64,000 nt of DNA from contig JAWZYV010013166.1 of assembly GCA_038373885.1 (NCBI GenBank), positions 1 to 64,000 of the forward strand, written 5' to 3'. The stretch's first letter is position 1, and every line of letters starts with the position of its first letter. Both the position numbers and the translations under genes were made by a program. This DNA is from Cheiracanthium punctorium (Eukaryota > Arthropoda > Arachnida > Araneae > Cheiracanthiidae). This document shows, in pieces, positions 36,501-48,500 of the stretch. The notes beneath the pieces are model-generated. The model saw nothing but the letters and a program-made list of their open reading frames with translations, was not told the origin of the DNA and did no database searches.

Positions 36501-39500
36501 TGTCACAGACTTATGAAAGCAGAGATTTTTATTCTAGCTTGGTCATTTTTTAATGCATTTTCCAAAGTGGCAATAGCTAGGCATTCAGCATTTTCTTCAG
36601 TCTTTCAAACTTCTCTTTTGTTATTTTCTCTTTCCAAATCAATGACTAAAGTTGGAGACATACACTGGATATTGGACTTTCACTTCTTTCTCCAACAATC
36701 TTGAAATTTCTCTTTCAAACCTTTCAACTTTTCTCTCATTCTCCATAAACTTGTCTTTTTTTCATCGATTGTCACATATCTAGCTTCCCTCTGGTCTGCT
36801 AATGACTCCCGTTATGAACTTATATATTATAAGTTATGAACTTCTCTGAACCACACCTGCACCGGGAAAAGTCAGTATATTTGGAAGCTATGATATTCAA
36901 TCAGCTGGGTAAGAGAAAGTTTTTGCCACTTTCTTCATAAACAATTCCTTATGTCGGTCTCTAACGTACGATTTATTTAGCTGCTGAACTTGCTCTCCAC
37001 CTTTACTATCTTTTAAATTCTATGGATTGACACAGTGGGGATACTGACCTTGATCTAAATTTCTTGTATTTTGATCGCCACAACTAAGGTTATTTCTCCT
37101 TCCAGTGCATCCTGCCCTTTATTTAGAATTTCTTCTTAAGTACAAAATAGTAATACAGAAATACGTCTCCTCGGGTTGGTAACTTGGTACAAGGTAATTC
37201 TTTCGATATTCCCTGCTCTTCTGAGAACGCCGATTTTGTTTAATATCTTGTAGCAGCGAGTTTCACTTTATTCAGGATCGTATCAGTGCAAGACAACCAC
37301 CCCTTAGTTTTTTTAGACTAAACTGAAAACACCCTCTATATGAAACGTCAAACTAAATGCCTGTTTCATCAATATATCTCGTGTCTGGTTTAACCGAACG
37401 CATGTGCAAGTGCACCGCCATCACTCGGCAGGCGAACCGATGCTAGTTGTCTAGAGCTTAGTTTGCGTACTGCGCCCAAGACAAAAGGACAGCATAACGT
37501 GTGCATTGTATCAAACTATTCGTAAAGCCATTTTTTGTGATTTACTGAGCTTCTCTGAACATCTTTCAACATACAAAAGGACCAAATTGTTTTTAACAAA
37601 TAAAGTTTGCTTTCTACATAATTTTTTCAAAAAACACATAATTTTCAGTTTTTTATAGATTTCAAGCTTGATGTGTAAGCCCGTGACTTGCCGTAGCCAC
37701 TCCAGATTTTGTATACGTCTTATTCATAACAATATACAACTCCTAAAACCTTGGGAGCCTGATAATTCGTAAAAGAATTTTTTGGGTCGATTTTTTAAAG
37801 AAGTCATATTTTTCAAAAATTTCTTGATTTCAAGCTCGATGCACAACCCCAAGATGTTCTCGTAGGACATTCAAATTTTGCTCACATCTTAATCATATCA
37901 TTATACAACTTTTAAGACCTCAGGAGATAAAGATTTTAGGAAAAAAAATTTTTTTTATCCACCCCTAACCTACATTAATTCCATGTTAAGATAAAAAATA
38001 CATAAATTTGTAGATTTTAGTTTTTTTCTTTTCTCTCTATAACAGGCAGGCACCTGCCAATTAGGCATTCGCCACCACACCACTGGCTCGAAAGTATTGG
38101 CTATTCTATTATAAAGGCTATATAGTTATGTGGGTGCCCAATGGGTGAGCAATATTACCCCCTATGGAGGGCCTGACGAGTTAACATCCAAGCCCAAACC
38201 AGCAATCAAACCTTGACCCAAGGCATGATAGTATGATTCTTTATCCAGTACAACACCTGGGCTAGATTTTAGCTGCTTTGTATTGCTACAATACTTATTT
38301 TGTGGGGCTGTGGTAGCCCAGTGGTTAAGGCGTTGGACTCGTAACCGGAAGGTTGCGGGTTCGGTACCGGCGTACCACTAAAGACCGCGATGTACGTGCA
38401 TGTTAAATCCGTGGTTCCGAAAGTCCTCTCGTCAGTCGCTAGCAGTTTCTGAGAGATGCCAATATTCAGAAGTCCTCCATCTTCTGACGAGGCTCCAAAT
38501 TGTGGCGGGAAATTCTGGGAAGGACGTATTTGTAGCTCTAAGCGACACATTCAGTGATGCGAGCTGTCCTCTCCTGGTAAAATAAATAAATACTTATTTT
38601 GCTCAAAGTTACATAATTATTACATTTAAACTCTAACCTTCAGTATAGTAAGCTATACTGATCAGTATAGTAAGCATTACTATTTATTTTTTCCCTCTTG
38701 CAGATGTTTAAACCTTATGTGAATGAGACTGATAAAGGAGATGTATTAAATGGTGATCGAGACATCAGTTCTATAGAAACCTCCCTAGTAGAATATTTAG
38801 AATCCTATCAAAATGAACATGCTCCTACTTACTGGCCTGAATTACGTCCTCTTGAGTAAGCAGAATTTTCTAACATTAATATTTCTAATGGACAGAACTT
38901 AACCACTTATTTATAATAATTAAATTATTGAAGCTTAATGTGGATTGATATCTAAAATTATACTTAATTTTGTTAAATGCCTGTTTTGTTGGTTTGTTTT
39001 GTTTACTAATTTTCATTTTGTAAACATATTTGCTACATTTCTCAATGTTTGATGCTTTCATAGTTTCCAAGTCTGTTAAATTCACACATTCTTTGAAAAA
39101 AATTCTGAAATTTCTATAAATTTCTATATAAAGAGCTTTTGTTACACCTTAATATTACTCAATACCTCCTTAAAAACTCAACCAAGTTTTGATCTGCAAA
39201 TAATTATTTTTATATGTATGTTGCCTATAAACAGTTTTGTAAAGAATAATATTTGATATCACAATGATGTTTATAAATATTTTACAATTATTTATTTTGA
39301 AATGGCAGTTAAACCGTTCACTCCATTAGATTATAAGTTTTTAAAAATAGTATGAGAAATAAAATGGCATCTGAATTAGAAAATCTAAATTCATTCTAAA
39401 TCTCAACTTACCGGAAACACTTTAAAAATTGTATAAAAAAGTGAAATTTAGGTACAATGCTAAAACAAAGCTCATTTGAAAAACATTTGCAGAATTTTCT

Positions 39501-42500
39501 GATGATAACAGAAATATAATTGTCAGATGAAAATTCAGCTTGTGAGAACATAAAATACATGAAAAATGATTGTAAAAAAGACAAAACATAAAATAACAAG
39601 AACAATAATAATAATAATAATATTAATTTATTTTGCAAGCAATAATTACCTTTTGCACTATATAGGCAGTGTGCTGAATTTAGTACAGTTGCATTAGTAT
39701 AGGAGCCTGTAGTGAACACACAAACAACAAAGCTCTTAAACATAGCGAGGCAATAATAATAATGATCTTTGTGTGAAATGCACATTTACTGGTTGAAAAA
39801 AAAAATGACAAAGCATAAAATAAAACAGTAAATTTTATAATATGATGCGAGAGATGGAAGAACCAAAGAACTTAAAAGTGCTGAGGAATATGAAAATTTT
39901 CTAAAAAGTTGAGATGGGTCATAAATGTGTGTTAATTTTTATGTATCTCTGGGATAAATTTCCAAATCTGTCATCCCCTCTAATTCATGGCATTCTAATA
40001 ATTGCTTTAAATTTTCTCAAGCTAAAATATTGTGTACCTTTTCAATCTTGGACCCATCGTGACTTCTTGCAAACTTTTTCTTCCACCTAGCACACAAAGT
40101 TTCTTGCTAATGATGCTTACACTATTTTTCATTCATTCTTCTTTGGAAGATTTCTAACAATGTCTTCTTTATAATGATGCTTACACTATTTTTCATTCAT
40201 TCTTCTTTGGAAGATTTCTAACAATGTCTTCTTTATATTTCATAATCTCCTTTTTTATTATCCAATTACGAGGGTTGGGGCAAAAGTCATGGTAACTATT
40301 TTTTTTCTTGAAGATACCAGTCCGGTTGGAAAATGTGACATATGCAGATAAAAGGACGAAGTGTTAACTACATGTGTGGACAATGAATAGCACTGAAATA
40401 TCGTAACACACTAATTTATTACAGTAGTATACACGGCAATATGGCTTTCACGGTGCAAAAGAATGACAATACAGTACACATAAAGTTGACATGACAAACC
40501 TGGGGCTAAAGAAAAGTGGAAGTAGTCCCCTGCTACTGTCATCACACTCTGCCAACGATGTGGGAGGTGCTGAATACCATCAGCCTCAGAATTTGCCGCA
40601 CCATGTGTGAATCGGGTCACCTGTTGGCGCACAGCATTAGCAATGTCCTCTTGTGTTGCAAACTGCCTACCATGTAGTGGTTCCTTAATCTTGCGAATGA
40701 GATCAAAGTCACAGGGCAAAATGTCGGTAGAGTACGGTGGGTGCTCCAATTCTTCCCATCCCCAACGTTGCAGTAGCTGCCCTACACACTCTGCTTTATG
40801 TGGTCTTGCATTGTCGTGCAGGATTATTGCACTGTCCAAAATCCAGACTTTTATCCCGAACACCCTGTCGTACCTGTTGCACCAGGAAGTCCTTGTAGTA
40901 CTGTGCAGTCACTGTTCTGCCATCAGGAACAAAGTGGCAAACAGTGACACCCTGACGTCATACGCGACAATCACCATCAATTTGACTTGGGAAGGATTCT
41001 GCCAGAACTTCTGCCTCCTTGGTGATCTAGCATGTTGACACTCTGCGGACTGACATTTCAGTTCTGGTTCGTATGCCCTGGCCGAAAATTCATCGATGGC
41101 AATTATTCACGACAAGAATTGATCGCCGTCCTGTTGCCAGCGTGCAAGGTGGTCGGAGCATATTGCATAGTGCACCCACCTTTGAATTTCCATCAGTGCA
41201 TGCGGAACCCCCCGCAATGTGATTTGTCATAGATGTAGCTCATTATGCAATATCCTGTGGATGGTGCGTTTCTCAATGCCACTTGCCTTCTCTAACTCCA
41301 GTAGCGTCCATCATCTGTCTTCATCCATGAGCTGCTCGATGATGGCATGTGCCACAGCGGTCTGCACACTGACCGGTCGTCCCGAACGTTGCTCATCACT
41401 GGTTGACACACGTCCTTGCTGAAACTTTTCTACCTACCTGTCCTGTCGCTCTTTGATCTGATAGGACATATTTTTTATATTTTAATTACTTTGGATTATT
41501 TGTCAAAATCACAACATATTCTTTTTGCCCTTCCTGGGGCCCCTTTGCAAAACCACAAAGTGCTTTGCACATTTAGTTCCTTATGAGCTGCTAGAATGCC
41601 AAAGAAAAATAATAACAACAGCTCTTCGCTCACATGGTCTGCTCTGGCTGAAGCAGATGTTTTTTTGTTTGCGGCTTTCTCTTCTATGTAAAGGAACATT
41701 CTGCTGGCATCTCAGGAAACATCTGCTGGCATCTCGTTTGTTCCAGAACAAACGAGAAACTCTTCTACCGTTGTGTACGCTTAACAGTCACTTTTAACCA
41801 GTTAGGGACTTGGAACTTGTGTGGCGAGGTCCTCACTTTTAAGTGGGGAGCCTTCGCCACCAGAACGTAGGTACGAAATGCCATGCATGCCATAATATTT
41901 TAGAAGTATGTTTCCCCAATTTTCATTTTTTTATTTGAGGGTGTATTGTAAAGTTTCAAAATGTATAATCCAGAAATTTTGTAATGTTTTTGGTGATGGT
42001 GTGTGACTTCTTGTGACATCGAATTGGTAAACTAATAAAGGACCTGCAGCATATCGCCTTTTGTGATTTTTTCAAGGGTATGATTCTTCATAATGTGTGT
42101 TTCTTCCAATGTTTCAAAGTTTTCTGTGTTCCTTTCGGTATAAGGCGGTTTCAACAAACGTTGAGAAGATCTATATGTTTTTCTACAACGTGGTTATGAA
42201 GGTTGTGATATTAGTTGAGTGCATATTTCTCTTGTGAACCTATGTTCATATTTTGCTACCTGTTATGATCCCGGCGTTCCTATGAAATCGGATATTGTTC
42301 TCCCTCATTTAAAAAATAATAACTACGATGTCGCTTTACCAGAAACCTTCTTTTTACAGTTCCACATTTCGCCAACGTATATCTTTACTACACACTATGG
42401 ATGTTGACACATTTTTTAAATTTTTAATACAGCGATGCAATGCTCTTCACGATTGTTTATACCCAATGTGTCAATGATTTACATACCTACCAACGTCTCC

Positions 42501-45500
42501 TTACAATCATCGGCCAGCTTCACAAAACATAAAAAAATATGCACGTTTTGTCAATGTGACACCACCTGCTACTGTACAGTGGGGCATTATTCCGAAGGGC
42601 TTCCACTAATTTGCTGTGACATTCCATCACATTTCTCCCTTGGAGAACGACTATTTTGATGTAAGCTCGCTGCTCAACACAAGTTAGTTCAATCTCGCAC
42701 GACACTCACCAACTGATTGCTTTCACAGCCCTTGCTGCGCTACTACCAGCTATCACAGAGCCATCTGTTGTTCTCCTTACACACTATGCCTGCAGAACTT
42801 CCACACGACACATATACGTTTATGATCCATTCACATATCTACAAGAAAAAAAAAATAGTTGTCATGACTTATGCCCCAACCACCGTATTTATGTTTCTGT
42901 GTTTAAAAAGCATTTGAAAACAATATATTAAATTTAATATGTTAAACAATAGTTTTAGAAAGCAAAATTGCAGTCATGAATTTTTACATTACAGATGTTT
43001 TTCATATTTTTCTTGATGAATGAAATTATCAAAATCTGTTTTCCTTTTTCTTTTTTTTAAAAATTTATCTGAGGAAATTAATTTTTTAGGGTTGATAGCA
43101 TAAGAGGTCTTACTAATCTACTTAAGGACAATGAAGGGTCTTTAATACTTTTTATTGAGCATCCTGGTTCTTCTCTGGGCAAAAAAGTAAGTATTGTGTT
43201 TCTATGCATTTTTACTTTTGAATTTGTGTTTCCCTCTGACTTGACCCTTCTTCTACTCCAGTACTATTCATAGTGCCACACTAGTACCACAATTCTTCAT
43301 CCATCTTTCTACCTTTAAATTCCAACTTTTTTAACGCTAAACCCATGAAAATGCTATTATAGAACAAATGCCCCCCCCCCTCCCCATTCCTCTGAAAAAT
43401 AAATAAAAATTAAAAACAGATTCTCATTGCAAAAGCGAGGGGTCAAGAGTGATAACAAACCTTTACATGTGCATTTATTTTTTAATATTACTAAAACAGA
43501 TGTTAAGATTTCACCGTAACCCCCCCCCCCCCCCCCCCCTGAAAAAAGAACTTGTGATGCTCAGTGCTCTAAAACAAAAATACATAAGGATTATTCAAGA
43601 CTGTTAATGGAAAGCAGCAGCATCTTTTATTGAAAATAAAAAAAAATTTCACTTAAAAATACGTATACGCAGCAGCCATCCTCTGTAGCAAAATTGCACT
43701 AATCACATATACGAGTTTGCCTTCCTTTACAGCAAATTTCCAGTGAATATGTACATATATGTGACGTCTATTTGAAAAGGGTTAAACAAGCCTTGTTCAA
43801 ATCTTTAGTGAGCTGGATTGTGGCCCTTGTACTGTATGTTGGACAATCCTGATTTAATAGAACTGCATATTTTGTTTAACCAGTTTGGAAAGTATCTTTA
43901 GATTAAATTTAAATAAAACTGTGTCATTTACGAATTTTTCTTCTGCCCAATTTTAGGTAATCATGGATTTATCATTCCAATCTAGTGTTGTTGTTAGAAG
44001 AGTATTAATGACCAATGAAGACTTAGTAAACAGCTTAAAAACAAATGTTTTAAATTCTTCCTTATGTACAGTTTTGAAAATTGACAGAAATGGAAATGAA
44101 GAAATGCTATTCAGGTAAACTTTACATTTTAATAGTGCATTTGTATAATATGCTGCTAATTTTCATTGCTCATTTTTCATTTCAATAGTGTCATTACTAG
44201 TTTGATTCCATTACTTTAATAAATAGACCAAAGTAACTTGTGTTTACAGTACCTGAATCAATAACTTGAAAAGATAGACAATAAAGAAGTTTCCTGGCAT
44301 AGTGGAATAGTTTGTTTTTCATAAATAAATAGGCATTTGACCTCTTATAATGGGAATTTTTTATGGAATTAAAAAAAGAATTATTAATTATTATTTTTTT
44401 GTATTTTATAGGTGTTCCTCAGATCAAATTTCTACTTACATAAGAGATCAAATATTTTTGCAAGTTGTTGGCAATCACCGAAGCGAAAGTGAGCAGCTGT
44501 TAGGTTCTAATTCCAGCAGTCATAACATTAAAGTGTGAGAATAAATTTTATTTTAAAAACTGTGATTCATAAATGTTTATGCTTTAGAAATTAAATGTTT
44601 TTAGAAATCATTAACTAACAAAGAAATGCATTAGTGACCATTTCTAGATTTGTAAGTTATATATATAAAATTGAAACGAATAAAGAGCTATTTTTTTGAA
44701 TGAATTTAAATTATTTTCATCAATTAAAAAAAAAAAAACCCTCAAATTGTTACTTGCTTTTTAAAGGAATTGATATTGCCACATATTTTTAAATTAAGAA
44801 TATAAATTTCGGATTATTTTTGCTTAAATGCTAGCCATCAAGATGTTTAACTATTGGCTCAATTATTTATTAGTACTAAAGATAGTTTTAAACTAATAAT
44901 TATACTTTTATTTTCCTTAAAACATTTTAATTTAATGTTAAGATTTAAATTATGAAGTAATAAATGTATCATTATGCTTGAAAATAAATGTTTGCATGAG
45001 AGATGTCCTCATTTATATTAATTTTTTTATGTTTTAAAAGTTTAAGTAGTAAATGTGAATTTATGTAATGTACTGCAGTCATACATATTAAAATGCTCTC
45101 ATTTAAAATATAGGTCTATTAGAGAATCTGTGCATATGACAGACCTGGATAATGCATTACGTTATTTATTATACCAAGAAATTGGCGTTGTTAAACATAT
45201 ATATGGAGATCGATTGGATGCATTGAAAGCTTTTATCTTGACTTTAAAAAATGTAAGTTTGGATCCGCATACAAGTATGTATATATATATGGCACTTCAG
45301 TCTTGGATTTTTTCATAATGCATGGTTTAAATTTCTGATTTAGGTACACATCTTTTATTACTTTATGTATTCTTTTGTCTATCTAGCTTGCAATCTATAA
45401 ATATTTTTACTTGCTTTTATTTTAGACTGTGTATAAGATTCATTGTTGTTTTGAAAATGAGAATTAATTATTAACATAAGTGACCATGAGTTTAGGAGGA

Positions 45501-48500
45501 TTTTAAGCCTAGAAGCATTTATTTTCTCATTAGAAAAAATAGACCTGAGATGGACATATGTAGGGGGGCCAACAGCTCCCTCTAGAAACTTCACCCAGAT
45601 TATATGTAGGATTAAATGTGCAACCAGAATATAATTTTTTGCTTAGCGATAAATAAGTAAACAAATAAATAAATAAAGATACTATTTTAGAAATAATATG
45701 AAATCTTTTGAGTCAATCCTTTATTAATAAAAAAACTATTAAACGAAAAAACTTCTTTATCTATTTAATCCTATACTGTTAAAAACAATCTTATTCAATA
45801 AAAACCTGCTGTTAGTGATAAGTGTATTCATTCCATTGAAGACAGATTTTACTCTATGTCTGCACATTTAAAATTGTAATGTCCTACAAATATTCATTGT
45901 GATTTGAACTAAGTATGCCAATAGATAAAACCATGTTGCAGATTATTTTATAGCTTGGAGAATGATCTAGAATTACTTGTAGAAAAATTTATCTTTAGAT
46001 CACTGATAAATTTTGATTTGTGATCCTGGTGCTGTAATGTGAGGTGAAAAAATTCTGTTACTGGACAACTTAGCAACTATGGAATTTAGAATGCATGATG
46101 AAAAATCCTTAAATGTTTTGAAGTATCATTAAATAAAGTGATTTCTACAAGCTTAAAGATTTTTAAAAATTACTTATATATTTTCAGTCAAATTATTATC
46201 AAATTATTCAGTACAAATTTTCTTTCTTAAGTATTTTAATTATTTTAAGTATGAAAATTTAAAGTGTTTATTAATAATTTTATGAATTGCTTTTGTGCAA
46301 AACATTCTACTTGATTGTTGACTCTACTTCTATAAGCTAGAATTGCTTGCAGAATAATTTACTTTGTGCATTTTCATGTTACCTTACACATTTTTCATTA
46401 TGCAAGTGTTAGAATTACTCTTTTTCTTGTGAAAAAAAGATAAGACAGAAACTGATTTACAGCTTTTATGTAATATTAGGCTTTTCTTAAGTCAGAGTTA
46501 TGCATTTGAATTAATGGCATTTAAATTATTTTAAAGTGGAAATGTAGTTGAATGCAGAGGTGATTAAGTGTTCAAACTTATGTGTTAGATTTATGATCTA
46601 GTTTTCCTCCAACCCTCTTCACAATGTCTTTTTTCCTAATTCACCTGAAGTTTTGATATCAATATTTAATTTAAAGAAATTTTGTTCACACGGTATCATT
46701 TTTAATGGTCCGTGAATGGAGATAGTAAAAGATTGGGTTGTTCAGAAAGTAATTTCGTTTTTTCCTAACAGTGGACTTAATTGTATTTTCCCACTGCCAA
46801 CATCGCACTTAAGCTACATAATCATTAAATATTTTGACAGCATTTATAGCAAGCTTATTTGCAAAAAAAAGTTCGATTTATTCTGAGGAATAGTTTTTGG
46901 TTGGTACACTTTCAAATATGGAAACTGAAAAGTGGCATTTTCAACATGTTTTGCTTTTTCTCTATTGAAAAGGTAAAAATACTGTTTAAGAAAGAAAAAA
47001 AAAAATTATCTAATGTGTAGGGCCCTATAAAATATCCAAAAATGCGGAATTTTAATTTCTCAATCAAGATCTCATATAAATCCCTATTATACAGCCAGCG
47101 ACTTCATTAACATCCTAAAGTTTGACCTGCTACTTTTCAAAGGTTGCCCAGCTGCTGTAGACTGTGAAAGACAGTTTCAGGTTACGGCCAAATATTTAGA
47201 AAACTAGGGCAAAGTTTGAAGCAATCATCAATTAGGATTAACATCTCTTTATTTTCATAAACTTTAGAGAAAAAGTAAGACTCACTTATTTGATTTTTAG
47301 TGTAAATTAAAATATTGCTGTTCTTTTTAATGCTGTTATTTCCCTACTCATATGCATAACTGCAATACATATCTATTAATACCGCATAATTTCAGAAAAC
47401 TACCGCATAATTCCGAAAATTTTTCCGCTTATTTTGTAGGGCCCTACCAATGTGTATGGAAAAGATGTATTTAGAGAATATAAATGCTAAAACTGGTTTT
47501 CGAAATTTTGATCTGGCCATTTTGGTGTTGAAGACGCACTACATTTTGGAAGGCCAATTGAAGCTGATGAAGACACAATAAAGGCATCAATTGATAGAAA
47601 CCAGCAAATAACATCCTCAAAGCTTGACACATGGATTCTTCATGTTCTTAAAAAATGAAATGGCTTTACGAACAACCCAATAGCTGTGAATTTCTTGTCT
47701 AAGACTGGGGAATACTTGACAGCTGCATTAATATGAATATAGTGCTCTTATTTAATGATGTTTTTTCTCATTTAGTATTTTCCTGGGAAAACCCCTATAA
47801 TGAGCTATTTATCAAAATTAAATGATTGGGTTTTGGAGCAGAAGAATATCACAGGAGAAGCCTTTGTTCACAAGTTAGATGAGTTACAAGTAAGTTCAAA
47901 CATCACTAATGCTATAATTAATACAATGAGTGGCGTTACTTTTGAGGATAGCGTTAGTTTGAAGATGTTGTTATACTTGCAAGGCATATTTTCTGGTAAA
48001 ATATTGAATCATGGTATTTTTTTATTTTAGACAAAAGATGCCTTTCTTCCAGAAATGAAGGATTTTATTGGCTGTAAAGGCAGTGAACCAAGATACAGAG
48101 GTTATCCATGTTCACTTTGGACGCTGTTTCATACCCTGACTGTTCAGGCTTATATTAAAGATGAAGAGACAGCTGGTGGTATGTTGAACTTATATATATT
48201 AATTATCTGCCAGCTATGAATGAGTAAAAAGCTAAAACTCATTTAAAAGTGAAAATACATTTATTTTTGATATACATTGTACTTAATTTTCATAATTTTA
48301 TTTTTACAAGGTTTTAAAATGAAAACAAAGAATAAAATAGGGATTTATTTTAACTGTTTTGCGTTACGCCCTTTATAAATTAAAGTACAACAACATTACC
48401 CCAATACAACAATTTGTAGCAGACCCAATAAAATTATTACTATTGAGGGATGTATCATTGTATCAAGGTGTGATGATTTAGACATAAATTATGTCTAGTT

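Larger units (their letters stand above)
17363..38703 (+). other. QSOX intron 2, about 21.3 kb, transposon-filled
   Basis: Bounded by gtacac at 17363 and cag at 38701-38703. It contains no exon needed by the protein. Its content is listed in the mobile-element entries below. Confidence 0.9.
40269..42885 (-). mobile_element. mariner element, degenerate and interrupted
   Basis: The inverted ends CGAGGGTTGGGGCAAAAGTC (from 40269) and, in reverse complement from 42885, CGGTGGTTGGGGCATAAGTC extend for about 45 bp. TA flanks both sides. The minus-strand transposase is split: its N-terminus is at about 42705-42555 and the rest at about 41445-40520, separated by about 1.1 kb of inserted DNA. It lies within QSOX intron 3 in the opposite orientation. 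Confidence 0.88.
38856..43089 (+). other. QSOX intron 3, with a mariner element
   Basis: Outside the mariner (40269-42885) and the 64-bp duplication it is AT-rich DNA with no recognised feature; the open frames at 38885-39085 and 39408-39785 have no recognisable homology and low-complexity composition. Confidence 0.7.
45253..47775 (+). other. QSOX intron 7
   Basis: AT-rich. The only recognised content is the mariner relic and its nested hAT-type MITE at 46733-47700. A (TA)n-like run lies near 45277. Confidence 0.7.

Noticed and set aside
38304..38376. tRNA-Thr-like sequence
   Set aside because: Boxes and anticodon arm are present, but the acceptor stem does not close and it is joined to a SINE body with target duplication.
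40607..41422. Plus-strand frames of 143, 66 and 67 codons
   Set aside because: They are antisense shadows of the minus-strand mariner transposase.
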